From Fomitopsis serialis (lineage: Eukaryota > Basidiomycota > Agaricomycetes > Polyporales > Fomitopsidaceae), in assembly GCF_022376445.1 (NCBI RefSeq), contig NW_025954985.1, positions 1 to 64,000 of the forward strand: a stretch of DNA of 64,000 nt, given 5' to 3'. Position 1 is the first letter of the stretch; each line of letters starts with the position of its first letter. The notes beneath the pieces are model-generated. The model had not been told where the DNA came from. It made no database searches and saw only the letters and a list, made by a program, of their open reading frames with translations. Of the stretch, positions 1 to 10,746 are shown one piece after another. A program made the position numbers and the translations under genes.

Positions 1-765
1 GTCCGAAGAACGGGTTTATTCGGGCGCCAACAGGCGGCGGATTGATGTGGATGTGGTCACGGTAGGGAGGGGTATCGGAGGGCGGCGCGTGTCAGCCAGG
101 AGCCTCGCGGACTGAGGGAAGTCGGGATGCTGGAGCGACGCCATGAAGTTGTCTCCCCCAGGTAATGCTGTTCGTACTCGCTCCACATGTTGGACGTGGG
201 CACGGTGCGTGTTCATTTGATGCCATTTGCTGGCGCACAGCAAGTAATCTGCGCGACGTCGTTTGTAGGTTCGTCGATGTCGCTGAACGTCGCTGCGAAG
301 CCTATCCTGATGGCGGGTATGTAGCGCGGTAATTCCGGAGTTGGTCGATATTCATGTGAACATCTGCGGCTTCCGGAACCTCCAGAACTCGCCGATGATA
401 CATGCTTGCCGTTGTGCGCTGCCCTCGTCAAGACGGAATTCTACGATGTGGCCTGAGAACGCGTGCTCTCCGGCCCATAGGCCGAGCAGAGGTCCATATT
501 TGTGGAGCAACCTAGTGTAGACGGTGTAGAACGACCGTCCACCATAATTCGAAACATCTGTCACTCCGTACGCGCGCGACAGGGTTCTCCATATCGGCTC
601 TTCTTGGAGGTACGAACGGAGCGTACGCGATGTGCTCAGAAGACGGACAATGTCCGTGGCAGGCAGCAAGATTAATATCTCGGTCAGGACGTCGTATGGT
701 GCATGCTCGATTGCGGACATGGGGGCCACAGGCCGGGCGTCAGCCGCCTCTGTGGATGTTGACAT
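1..765 (-). pseudogene. F-box protein gene, frame-disrupted, cut by left window edge
   Basis: The reading frame starts at an ATG complementary to 763-765. Residues 15-60 are an F-box (YDVLTEILILLPATDIVRLL), followed by the family block FYTVYTRLLHKYGPLLGLWAGEH and a beta-rich region (VEFRLDEG, IIGEFWRF). F-box proteins normally hand substrates to an SCF ubiquitin ligase through Skp1. The frame breaks near 395. The conserved continuation (RYIPAIRIGF) is in a second frame at 213-390, and HPDFPQ-like sequence is in the next at 16-240, so at least two shifts are needed. The gene at 39670-41066 is a clear paralogue with the same block order. It is either a pseudogene or a victim of base-calling errors. 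Substrate unknown. Confidence 0.6.
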
Positions 766-1802
766 GTCACAGACTGAACGGTCAACATGAGTGACTGTTC
801 ATAGGGAATTTGGTGCTCCTGACCTATATAACCCAAGGTGAATGCGGCAGTTGCAGGCGAAGAGAGGATTACATAGCGTATCCAAATGCGGAAGCGTGAA
901 CATCGTGGAGCCTCGATCGAGATTCTACGGAACGCCGGAACCAGAGCATGTGATTTGCACTATGAGCAGACGACCCAGTATGGTACGTGTCTCGATGACA
1001 GACTTCAGACTACTTTAGTACAGTCTCATGCCTCCTACAAACTGTACTATGGTCGCGCACCTTCAGTAACCCTTTGTGCACACGACTCCGGCAATCAAAT
1101 GTATCCTTTTGGTGAGTCGCTAAACCACCAAGATACAGCTAATGTTCTGTCGATCGCGCTGAGGAGGAGGTCCATCACACCGACCAGTGAGCGGTTAAGC
1201 CACTGAACAACAACAAGCGATCCGCCAGTGACTACATGCTGCTCTAGTATCTACTTCTAGTGCAGCGTCGTTCACAAAGGTAGTCCGGTAGGGTGGGGTC
1301 GATGCGCTGACGATGATTCCGCATCCTGAGTTCTAAGCTTCTTACAGAAGCTTGCATTGAATGCCCGTGAGACTGCGGGAATCGAGTCAGCCTTGTAGTA
1401 GCGGGCCAGGCCTGACAGAAGATGTGCCTGCCGCTCTCAACGGTACTTGACTAAGGACATTACTAGGACCGCCACAGCTGACAGAAGAGCGATTGCCTCC
1501 ACGGGATTGCTTCAAAGTCGAGCAAAGCAATCTCTCGTTCTTGAATTATGGTGAGTACTAGCTTCACGCACTCCCAGCTTGGCCCCTGGAACTGCACACC
1601 CCACTATCGCACTTCCACTACTCAGGCGTACCTCTCACAGGTTCGATAGATGTGGTTGACGGCATAGGTACTCACGATGTCATGGGGCATGTATCCCCGG
1701 AGTGATGGCAGAGTCGCGGCATAGGCACGAATCATGGATGTAGAAGGCCCCCGGACCCACTGCGGCTTGGACGAGTGGGATCAGTAGGCCCATCTGGTCT
1801 AA
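766..1802. other. Intergenic region
   Basis: No open frame here looks like a gene. It holds a perfect 8-bp inverted repeat with a 3-base loop (AAGCTTCT TAC AGAAGCTT, about 1336-1354), and probably the divergent promoters of the F-box gene and the loosenin-like gene. Confidence 0.5.
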
Positions 1803-1810
1803 GTATAAAA
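1803..1810 (+). promoter_or_regulatory. TATA box of loosenin-like gene
   Basis: GTATAAAA lies about 75 nt before the ATG at 1884, the usual place for a core promoter in filamentous fungi. It is the only strong A/T-rich core element close to this start. Confidence 0.5.
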
Positions 1811-1883
1811 GATGGATACTTCGCTGTTGCGTGCGTTACTCCAGGGACTACCCTCACTCCTCCGTTCTTCTTCAGAGCTCACC

Positions 1884-2471
1884 ATGTTTTTCATTAAAGC
1901 CGTCGTCGCCCTTGCTATTGCCTTGCCCGCGCTGGCAATGAGCGTCCCTCGCCGCCGACTCGATCACCTGGCCTTCCGGAACCCAGACAGGAGATGGTGA
2001 GATTTGATTTGGCGATGTGATGAGCTCATTGACATCGCTGGACTAGGTACGTTCTATAGCGTCGGCTTGGGTGCCTGCGGTGTCGACAGTACTAACGCCG
2101 ACTATGTCGTGGCGGTCTCCTCGCTGGTCTTTAACGCAGAGCCGTACGTCCTTGCGTAGCCGTTTCTTGGCGTTGAGGATGCTTGCTCGGTCGAGAATAC
2201 CGTGCCCACAGTGGCTACTCCGGCAGCGACCCAAACACCAATCCACTCTGCAACCAGCAAATCACCGCTACCTGTAAGAATTCCTTTTCCACGAGAGAGT
2301 ACACCACGTAATGCAGATCCAGATCAAGGCAACAGTGTCACCGTCACCATCGTTGACTCTTGCTCGGGCTGCGCAGACTGGGATCTGAATTTTAGCCCTA
2401 CGGCGTTCGAGCAGCTGGCACCTTTGTCCGTGGGTCGAATTCATGGTATGACCTGGGTAATATTGGGGTAA
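1884..2471 (+). CDS. Loosenin/expansin-like secreted protein (RlpA-like double-psi beta-barrel)
   Basis: A small secreted protein. The start gives a signal peptide (MFFIKAVVALAIALPALA). The mature part has the loosenin signatures TGDGTFYSVGLGACG, YVVAVSS, NPLCNQQITAT, VTVTIVDSCSGCA and LSPTAFEQL-type LNFSPTAFEQL ending GRIHGMTW. Cys pairs and the Asp in VDSC match the barrel fold. Loosenins loosen cellulose and chitin without hydrolysis, so a role in wall or wood-polymer loosening is likely. Exons read as 1884-1996, 2047-2143, 2212-2273 and 2317-2471, with GT-AG introns. One problem: in exon 1 the signal-peptide frame and the TGDG frame differ, so a one-base shift lies between about 1940 and 1985. 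It is either a sequence error or an inactivating mutation. Confidence 0.75.
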
Positions 2472-2999
2472 ATCTCCAACGCACAACAAACGCGTCGTGG
2501 CGCGAAAGGCTGTTGCGCAGCGCAATGTAGAATAGAAGACACTGTACATCGGCACGCACTTTCAGTGAACGCTCTGGTTGAGCACGCAAACTGGCGATGT
2601 ACCCTGCCTTATGTACGACCGATCACGACTTGGATACGATACTGTACTGACAACGTTTTGTGGGGCTGTTGAGGGAGAGCAAGGAGCTGCGCATGTTAGC
2701 CGGCGCCGATACTAACTACTTACCTGGGATTGTTTGATTGCTTACCAGCTGTTATACGACTTCTACGTTTTGATAGCAAGCATCAGTAGAGCGCTGTGAC
2801 TGAGGATAAGTAGAGTGGGGCACGGAAGCGCGATATGATGGGAGAGGCGAAGTGACGTCGGGCGGGTGACGTCACCGACGCGATGGCGTCCAACGCCCGC
2901 CCGCAGACGCGCCCCGTTATAAGCTACGGTCCATTCAACCATCCCTACCATTTCCCACCACCCATATCCAGAACGAGTCCCGTGTAACGACATACGACC
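2472..2999. other. Intergenic region
   Basis: No gene seen. It has GACGTCA-like elements (CGTGACGTC, GTGACGTCACC at about 2852-2875) just upstream of the mitochondrial protein gene, which could bind bZIP/CRE factors (inference). Confidence 0.4.
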
Positions 3000-4329
3000 A
3001 TGTTCCGCTTCGCTTCCCCCACCCTCCGCCGCACGGCCCCCGTCCTCAACCGGCCGCTGTCCACCACCACCCACGCTCCTTCCCTTTCCACCCTCAAGTT
3101 CACCCGAACTCAACCAACACCCGTCTTCCCGAGACCGCTCGCGTGCTGCCCGCCTTCGACGCTGCTTCGCGGTCAGCTGCTCGTGAGAGGCGCCGCGAGC
3201 CAAGTCTCCGGACGCCCCGGCTCGCAAACCGCGGCGCAGGCCGCGCAGAACATCAAGGAGGAGGTCGGCAGCGCAGGCGGCGACTTCGCTAAGGCAATCG
3301 CAGGAGGAAACGTCTTCTCAGATGCTGTGGCGCCGACGCAGCGGACATTCGTGAGTGACATTCTGGCCGACACGCTCTGTGCGCGCGAAACGCCGCGGCA
3401 AGGTCCTGACAACCTAAACAGCTCGGGATCACCAACGCCGTCGCGTATGCCGTTCCTACCCCCTACATCGTCTTCGGCCTCGCTGGCGGGCTGCCGTATG
3501 TTGGCACAGCAGTCGCGAGCATCTACCTGGCCCGCGAGGCCGGTATTGCCACGACCGGTGAGTCCCGCTATCGGACTTGTCTGGCATGGAGTGCGGCTGA
3601 ACCAGGGAATCAGGCCTCATGACGAACATCGATCCTGGCGTCGCGATCACCGTGCTCGACCAGGCCCTCAACATCCAGATGACCTACGGTGCCGTCCTGC
3701 TGTCCTTCCTTGGTGCCCTACACTGGGGCTTCGAGTTCGCCGGCTACGGCGGTACGAAGGGGTGCGCAGACCGTCCCGAGCCTGCTATGGGTACGGTGAA
3801 GCTGACCCTCCGTGTGCATCCTTAGATATCCCCGCCTCGTCCTCGGAATGACGCCGGTCGTCTTCGGCTGGTCGACGTTGATGATGGATCCCGTGCAGGC
3901 TCTCATTGCGCAGTGGGTCGGCTTCACCGCTTTGTGGTGGGCTGACCTGCGGGCTACCAACGCGGGCTGGGCGCCAGCATGGTACTCGCAGTACCGCTTC
4001 TACCTGTCGATCCTCGTCGGCACCTGCATCATCGGTACCCTCGCCGCAACCAGCTACTGGGGCCCCGTGGGTGGACATGGACTGATTAGCCACGACCTCA
4101 ACATGGTGCGCACCTCTGTATTTGCATTTCTCAAACAGTGGCTAATTGTAGGATCTGTCAGATCCGTGCTGAGCGCAAGCAGAAGCAGCCCGAGCGTGAG
4201 GGCCATGTTGGTGGAGACATTGAGGCGCTGCCAGCCCCTGAGAGTGCCGACTCGTACGTGATGATCAAAAAGAAGAGCAGCAACCAGAACGGTGACAGTG
4301 GTGCGTCTGAGTCTGGGTCTGAGCGCTGA
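3000..4329 (+). CDS. DUF3429 mitochondrial inner-membrane protein (TMEM69-like)
   Basis: The N-terminus is Arg/Ser/Thr-rich with no acids for about 60 residues (MFRFASPTLRRTAPVLNRP), typical of a mitochondrial presequence. After exon 1, hydrophobic segments follow in the DUF3429 order: YAVPTPYIVFGLAGGLPYVG, the block around QMTYGAVLLSFLGALHWGFEF, LVLGMTPVVFGWSTLM, LIAQWVGFTALWWADLRA and YLSILVGTCIIGTLAATSYW, then a charged C-tail. The HWG(F/M)E motif is characteristic of the family. Function is unknown; the protein is assumed to sit in the inner membrane. Exons: 3000-3350, 3422-3557, 3614-3761, 3826-4105 and 4162-4329, all with good GT-AG introns and an unbroken frame. The N-terminal 120 residues are low complexity and poorly constrained. 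Confidence 0.85.
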
Positions 4330-4744
4330 GCAGGGAGGAGAGTAAAGAATGCATACCGCTGAGTTGAGTCGGTGAAGCTGACGGACATTACCACGTTGTA
4401 ATATTATCACTTGTAAATCGTTGTATAGCAGATCATTTCATGATCTCCGCAAAATGTAGACCAGTAGTATAGAGCTCGGAATATGACCAGTAATCTTGAA
4501 ATGGAGGTGTAGAGCAAGGTTGGAGGACGAGCAAAATGGCGGTCGGATGAGTGACGTTTAGACGCCGATGAGCGTCTGCACGGAGGCGGGATGGTCTGGA
4601 AGGTTCGGGAGAGCAAACACGGCCAGCATAAATTAGGATCCATGAAGTGCTCGTTGCCTCCGATCTCATCTGTCTCGAGCATTTAGACTTTCTTACAAGA
4701 CTCCTCCTGTTCATCGCCCTCGGCACTCGTTGCAGTACGCAGAG
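4330..4744. other. Intergenic region
   Basis: Contains the 3' end of the DUF3429 gene and the promoter of the Hsp90 activator gene. No further gene or repeat seen. Confidence 0.4.
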
Positions 4745-6255
4745 ATGGCGGCGATTCCCCCACCGATGCCGACGAGCACGGCGAACTGGCACTGGAAGAA
4801 CAAGACGGTGACGCCCTGGGCGCGGGCGTGGTTCGAGCGCGAGCTCGCCACCGTCGAGGTCAGCGGGGAGGGCGAGGAGAAGGTCGGCGTGCAGAAGTTG
4901 ACCGACTTTGAGGGGGACGTGGAGCTTGGCCAGCGGAAGAGCAAGTGAGTGCGCGATCCATGCGCGACCTGCTTGCGTCTGTTCACCTGGCGATCTCATG
5001 AAATGTCGTACTGACGGCGGGCTTCGCGTGCGTGCAGGCTGATCACGATCTACGACTGCAAGGTCGAGCTGGAGTGGGCAGGGACCGCGTCGGATGGGTC
5101 TGAAGTGACGGGCAAGCTCACCGTCCCGGAGGTCTCGCACGAGATCACGCTCGATGGCCTCTCAGACTACGTCGTACGTCCCATCCCACGACCCCATCCC
5201 CCGCACGACGCTGACCCCAGTCCCGCTCACGCGCACAGTACCATTGGACGCTGACGTCGCCGGCCTCGCCCCCGGCCGACGCGCTCCTCGCGCTCGCGAA
5301 GAAAAGCCTCCCCGCCGCGCTCGAGAAGAAGTTCGGGGAGTTCCCGGCGGCGCTCGTCGACACGCACGGGAAGGACCTGCAGGTGTCCTCCAGCGCGGAG
5401 CCCTCGCGCCAGGACACGCCCGCGCCATCCGCGCCGTCCGCCAAGCCCTCCACGTCCGCGCCCGCCCCGGCGCCGGCGAAGAAGGCGCCGCGCGTGAACA
5501 CGTCGTCGGTGAACGCGGAGGCGAACTTCATGGCGGCCGCGGACGACCTGTTCGACCTGTTCACGAACGAGAAGCGCATACCGATGTGGACCCGCGCCCC
5601 CGCGGTGTCCGCCGCGAAGCCGGACACGGAGTACAGCCTGTTCGGCGGCGGCGTGAAGGGCAAGTACGTGAGCCTGACGCCGCCGAAGGAGATAGTGCAG
5701 AGCTGGGCGCTGAGCAGCCCCACTTGGCCGGATGGTGCGTGTTGCTGTTGTGGGCTGTGGATGCTGGAATCGCACGTCTGACTCTTTCTCGGGGATGGTC
5801 AGACCACGTCGCGACCTTGACCACGACGCTCGACCAGGGTTCTGACTCTACGAAGGTCTCCTGGCGACTGGAGGGCGTCCCTCTCGGCATGGAAGAGGAG
5901 ACGCAGAGGAACCTGCAGGGATACTAGTGCGTCCGCGTACTTCGCATTGCAACAGTTGATGATGGCTAACTTTGTCCTAGCGTCCATGGACTGAAAGCTA
6001 TCGGGTATGTACCCCTCTTCGAGTATCGCCCCGTCCAAGCCTCGCCGCCATCCTCGCCTCGCCGTACCCCAAAGACCCGCGGCAGCGCGGGTCCAGCCCA
6101 ACAAGCGGGCTATGTGCGGTCTTTGGCGATGGCTTTCGCGCTCCTCGCGCTCATCATGGCGTTCTCGATACCCTACCTGTATAACTAACTTACGTCTAAC
6201 GTGTAATTGACGGACTCTCCCTGGGTTTCTTGTACAGGTTGGGCACGGAGCTGTG
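4745..6255 (+). CDS. AHA1: AHA1, activator of Hsp90 ATPase
   Basis: Co-chaperone that binds the Hsp90 middle and N domains and speeds its ATPase cycle in the cytosol. The N-domain has the family NWHW motif, WARAWFE and the basic patch GQRKSK (RKxK, linked to ATPase stimulation in yeast Aha1), then EVSHEI and FGEFPAALVDTHGKDL. A Pro/Ala/Ser linker leads to the START-like C-domain (FMAAADDLFDLFTNEKRIPMW, YSLFGGGVKGKYV, PPKEIVQSWAL, TWRLEG-type VSWRLEGVPLGMEE). Exons: 4745-4944, 5038-5173, 5239-5734, 5803-5926, 5981-6004 and 6238-6255, ending in IGLGTEL, the counterpart of the usual C-terminal FGFG/FGYG. The last intron (6005-6237) is unusually long, and its 5' part is open in frame and encodes a membrane helix (see findings). 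Confidence 0.93.
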
Positions 6256-6584
6256 AACGCATGCGTACCAAGGTCGGTCGAGCCTCGAAACAAGGTGCGG
6301 CGAACATGGAGCACAATACACGGATAATGCTTTGATTTCTGGCTTGTAGACAGACATGGGGTCATCCGTGGTTCGGGGGTGGTGGGATACTGCGGTGTGC
6401 CGATCACGGAAGGGTAGAGACAGAAGGAACGCAAGGTGTATGCGTCGGCAGAATACTAATACAACATTTGTACATTGCTGCATGTCTTTCTTTTTTGTCC
6501 GCTTTTGTCGACAACCCAGCAAGAAAAGAAGCACAGAAGACCAGCGAGAGGACAGCAAATATACGACGGAGATGACCTATAGAC
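6256..6584. other. Convergent intergenic region
   Basis: Lies between the 3' ends of AHA1 (+) and the F-box gene (-). No gene or notable repeat seen. Confidence 0.4.
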
Positions 6585-7943
6585 TCAACAGAAACCGAGA
6601 AACACAGCATGGGCAACCAGGCTTTTACAGCGGATGGGGGTTGTTCCAGAGGCGCTCGATCTGTGACGAAGAGGTTCACCAGCCGCAGTCGAAGAGTTAA
6701 GGTCGAGACGTACGAATGCAATGAGGAATTTTGAGGCAATGTCTCCATCTGCAGTCCTCTCGAAACATGCAGGCCCCTCTGGCTGCTGCACGTCGTCGGG
6801 CGTCCACCTCAGCAGCTGTACTACGCATGGGGGGCGACGGGACGGACTCACGTTGCGGACCTCGTGCATAAAGTCCCAGATGTCCTGGGCGTCCTTACAC
6901 TCCGTGAAATGCGCAAAGAGGTCGTCCTCCAACCACATCTGCGCCTGCTTGCGGACGAAGCTCATCGCCACCGACTGCGTCACCGTCAAGTGTCTCGAGC
7001 GTATCATCGCGATTTGGCAGCCCCTACAGATCAGCCCGCTGTGTGCCGTCCTCGTCGCGAGGTCGAGATAGGGGAGGGGCGTGGCCGCCATGAACCGCGC
7101 GCTCGTGTAGAACGTCGACTTGCTGACGCCCCGCCGCGACGGACGGCTGAACATCTCGCGGGCCTTCTGGCCGCCCGTCCCGATCCACGCGTCGTACGCG
7201 TCGTTGTCGCCGTGGTGCGCGATCGCCGCCTGCACGACGCGGCGCTGGCTGTAGAGGCGGAAGCGCCGCCCGTTGTACAGATCGACCATGCCGTACGTAC
7301 CCGGCAGCGAGAGCATGCTAGGGACGCCCGACAGCGCCTTCTTGGTCACGCCGAAGAGCATCTTCGCGTCGCTCTCGATGAGTGGCATGAGGTGCGGGCT
7401 CTCGTTAAGGCAGTTGAAGCAGCAGCGGACGCACTCGGGGACCCAGAGGTAGGTGCCGAAGTCATTGCAAAACGCACAGGTGCGCGCGCAGAGCGTGCTG
7501 TAGAGCTGGGCGACGGTGAAGTGCTGGGAGGCGTCTGCAGAGTTGAGCGAGGCAAGCGTGTTTGGGATGTGGCGCACGAGGAACTTGTACGGGACAGACT
7601 CGTCGACGATGAGGCGTGTTCGCCGGTTGACCAGACGCAAAGAGGAGATAGACAGGAGGTCTGTGTATTGCACGATAAGACTAAGGAGCTCAAGGGGGAA
7701 TTTGCCCAGTTCGCCTATGGATGCTACAGGAGCCGGATGTAGCTCGGCGGGTGTGGCTTCGTCGTCGCCAGTGCCAGTGGCGGGACGCCGCGGCTTGTCG
7801 GCCGCACGAACATAGAGGACAGTCTCGTCGAACTCGTCGGGGTGGTAGCCGAACCAGTTGAGTGCGAGAGTGCGAGAGGATGGGTGGGCGATGTCAGGTA
7901 TGTTCCCTCCGCCTGGCGCCGTCGAGGACGAGGCAGAGGACAT
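6585..7943 (-). CDS. F-box protein with Cys-rich middle region
   Basis: One long exon. The chosen start (complement of 7941-7943) gives MSSASSSTAPGG; an in-frame ATG at 8048 would add 35 residues. The F-box is at about residues 75-115 (LGKFPLELLSLIVQYTDLLSISSLRLVNRRTRLIV). Next come CAFCNDFGTYLWVPECVRCCFNCLNE and ICRGCQIAM, a zinc-ribbon-like spread of cysteines common in basidiomycete F-box proteins. It is probably an SCF substrate receptor; the target is unknown. The C-terminus is uncertain: a donor at VRN|GTGAGT could splice over 31 nt to a stop three codons later, removing the last roughly 80 low-complexity residues. Confidence 0.75.
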   Translation of the reverse strand: MSSASSSTAPGGGNIPDIAHPSSRTLALNWFGYHPDEFDETVLYVRAADKPRRPATGTGDDEATPAELHPAPVASIGELGKFPLELLSLIVQYTDLLSISSLRLVNRRTRLIVDESVPYKFLVRHIPNTLASLNSADASQHFTVAQLYSTLCARTCAFCNDFGTYLWVPECVRCCFNCLNESPHLMPLIESDAKMLFGVTKKALSGVPSMLSLPGTYGMVDLYNGRRFRLYSQRRVVQAAIAHHGDNDAYDAWIGTGGQKAREMFSRPSRRGVSKSTFYTSARFMAATPLPYLDLATRTAHSGLICRGCQIAMIRSRHLTVTQSVAMSFVRKQAQMWLEDDLFAHFTECKDAQDIWDFMHEVRNVSPSRRPPCVVQLLRWTPDDVQQPEGPACFERTADGDIASKFLIAFVRLDLNSSTAAGEPLRHRSSASGTTPIRCKSLVAHAVFLGFC

Positions 7944-9159
7944 GGGTGCTTGTGGCAGAGTACTGCTGGCGCCCGCCACCGGATACAGCAGGTGGAATGC
8001 ATTCCAGCACGGCGCTAACAAACTTGTCCTCAACCTGCTTGGCTGCAACTAGCGTACTCGCATCCCGTCAGGCGTCAGCTCACTGACCGCCTGGGCGAGA
8101 AATGGCATGTATGTACAATCTTCATACCACACCGGTACCTGAAACCTCTATTAGGCCTGGGCTCCTTTAATTCTACATTGTCCCCACCGCGGTGGAACGC
8201 TCGTGGCCGCTCAATCTTAGTGAGTTCGTGGTGCACTTCCTTTCTCTAATGAAGATGCACAGCTTGCCTGGGAGCGGGTACAGCCCGCGGAGGACGTCCA
8301 TGGGAGGGGGCGTATTAGTATATACTTCGGTCCTCAGGCGAGTGCATGGCCACAACTCAATTCAGACGTGATGTGCAAAGTCCAGCGAGTCTCGCAACGT
8401 GAGCTTGTGGACTTTGACCGACTCATACGGTAAGGTCTGGCGTAAACTCCCCCGCAGCAAGCATTGAGTCGTGCGCTACCGCGCGACAGCCTCCGTTTCC
8501 TTCAGTAAGCTAACGCCTTCGCCGGTCGGATACAGACTTGCTGGCGCGCGCCCAGCATCGCGTTGCCGGCATCGACCCCGGTTCATGACCTCGGAGTCAT
8601 ACTCATTGACTGCCTGTAGCGCGACCCGGGCGTTTGGTGGGCGTCCTGAACGACTTCGAAGACCTACTGGACATTGATGTCGGGCGCGCTTGGAAGGTTT
8701 GACATACAGTTTCACTTGTCTAATACAATGCCGCTGTGCGCTCATCGGGCTCCTACAGAGAAAACGTTCAGCAAAGACTCGTGCTTCTGCTACCGCGCTT
8801 CGTTCCGCGACAAGAGGATGCGAGGCTTCGGGACCTGAAGCTCTCTTGTGAACGAGCAATCACACATGCAAGCGAGGACCTATGGCAACACCAACTTGAA
8901 GGCGCCGCGGTGCTCGCGGGATGGCGATCTGCCTTCGCTGCACGTCTGCGTCAGTAAGACATGTCCATGACCACCGCTGTTGCGGTACTACTGAAAATTT
9001 GGAATGTATGTATAGTATTCGATGAATCTGCGCTGTCTGTGCAAAGACTGGACTGGGTGGCCGAAGGTTCTAGTGGGATTGAATTGGAGGTTTTACGATC
9101 ACAGGACGGCCGATTGCCACATTGGCCGTCCTCTAGCTGTGCGTGAATGCTGTGCGCGA
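7944..9159. other. Intergenic region, no confident gene
   Basis: Short frames on both strands show no domain, codon pattern or convincing splice structure. It probably holds the F-box promoter and, toward 9.1 kb, the P450 promoter. An early P450 exon may be hidden in the last 200 bases. Confidence 0.4.
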
Positions 9160-10471
9160 ATGCATTATCTCCTTGGAAGTACATGCGAGGGTACCCGCTG
9201 GCTGGCGGACCACCCCGTGCGGTTGGTCGTGGGTAGCCCTCGTTTTGCTTCTCTACACCGCGAGACGTGCGTTAACTGATGGCCATCGAGGCCATTTACC
9301 ACCAGGTCCAACTGGATGGCCTGTCATCGGTAATATCCTGGACATGCCATCTAGCTACGAGTGGAAGACCTTCGCTCGCTGGGGAGAAAGATGGGGTAGG
9401 TGGAGGCATCCATCTATATTAACCGCTGGTACTGATCACATCTGTCGAACTAGGTGACATAATGTCTGTCAATCTCTTCGGCAAACACATGATAATCCTC
9501 GATTCCTTCGAAGTTGCCAACGATCTGCTCGACAAGAAGAGTTCGATTTATTCGGACAGACCGGTATTACACGTTTCCGGCGAGATGATCGGATGGAAGC
9601 GCATTCTTGTGCTCATGCAGTATGGTCCTCGCGTACGCGAGGTACGTCGGCTCTTTTCGCGGACCCTGGGAACACACAGTAGGCTCGCGGAGTTGTCCGG
9701 TGATCTGGAAAAGGAGGCACACGGGTTTCTGCGTCGCGTCGCGGAGAACCCTTCGTCATTGACAAAGCAGGTGCAGAGGTAAGACGCGATTCAATCGCTT
9801 TTTTCCGAGCCGCTCTGAGTGCCATGTTTTGTGTCTTCTCACTAGATTTGCGGGAGCGTCCATCTTGAAGATTATCTATGGATACACCGTTGAGAAGGAG
9901 AATGATGAATATCTCCGAATTGTTGATACAGCGATGGACGAATTCTCTGTGGCGACGGCACCGGGAGCATACCTAGCTGATATATTTCCTATCCGTAAGT
10001 ACCGTCAGCGGACTTCCATCTGTTCTGCGTCATCAAGACACCCGCTACTACTAGTCACGCACATTCCTGCATGGTTCCCTGGAGCACAATGGAAGAGGAC
10101 AGCACAAGTTTGGCGGAAAGACCTCGACATGATGCGCAATATTCCATTCGAGTTCACTAAGGCGCAGATGGTATTGTCCCAAGTGCTCTGATTGACCTTA
10201 ACACGTTCAAGTCGTGCTCATGGGCCGTGTTTTCTAGGGTGCGGGAACGACTGTTACGAGCATGGTGGCTTCGAGTTTAGGCGGCGATGCTGATCCTCAG
10301 CGAGAGTCAATCGTCAAAGACGCTGCGTCGTCCATGTACGCAGGTGAGCACTGCGCTCATCTGTCTAGTTGCGCTCGAGTTGACGCAACCTTGACAGGCG
10401 CAGCTGATACTGTTCGTCTCAGGCCCTGGCCTCTCGCTAACACCGACTCATTGCTTTACGGATAGACTGTC

Positions 10472-10476
10472 TCTAC
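10472..10476. repeat. Target site duplication, left copy (TCTAC)
   Basis: TCTAC directly precedes the left LTR and recurs at 11941-11945 right after the right LTR, as expected from integrase-made 5-bp staggered cuts. Confidence 0.93.
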
Positions 10477-10641
10477 TGACGGAATATGGGGTGTAGCGCC
10501 TACTGCACGTGATCGGAGTAGCTACATAGTTCGCATGTACGTAGCAGGTCTTCACGCGTTCGAACGGGGTATACTCGATATACCAGAAGTCCCCGCTGCT
10601 CTCGACTTGACGCGCGTCCTCGTCTTCAGGGGATTTCTACA
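10477..10641 (+). repeat. Left LTR
   Basis: 165 bp, begins TGACGGAATATGGGG and ends GGGGATTTCTACA. It contains an internal inverted repeat (GGTATA CTCGA TATACC, about 10569-10585) and a 9-mer ACGCGTTCG at 10554-10562 that is complementary to the bases just after the LTR. Confidence 0.95.
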
Positions 10642-10650
10642 CGAACGCGT
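10642..10650 (+). promoter_or_regulatory. Putative primer-binding site
   Basis: CGAACGCGT follows the left LTR without a gap and is the exact reverse complement of ACGCGTTCG inside the LTR. This suggests self-priming of minus-strand synthesis. Alternatively it could pair with a tRNA T-arm, since the complement resembles CGCGTTCGA. Confidence 0.45.
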
Positions 10651-10746
10651 ATATCACTACCCGTGTTGCCCGTTTTTGGTTTAAACACCTGGTTGTCTGT
10701 CTGTCTGTTTGCTCGTTTGCTGGATTGTTGTCGCCCTCCTCTCGGA

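Noticed and set aside
886..1206. 106-codon forward frame near the left edge
   Set aside because: No domain, no splice partners and no similarity to anything else in the window.
5154..5927. Long open frames overlapping the AHA1 exons on both strands
   Set aside because: Out-of-frame reads of G+C-rich coding sequence. Their composition (Arg/Ala/Pro) and lack of domains mark them as shadows of AHA1.
10540..10575. tRNA-like B box (GCGTTCGAACG) in the LTR
   Set aside because: No cloverleaf, acceptor stem or A box fits around it; more likely related to the primer-site complementarity.
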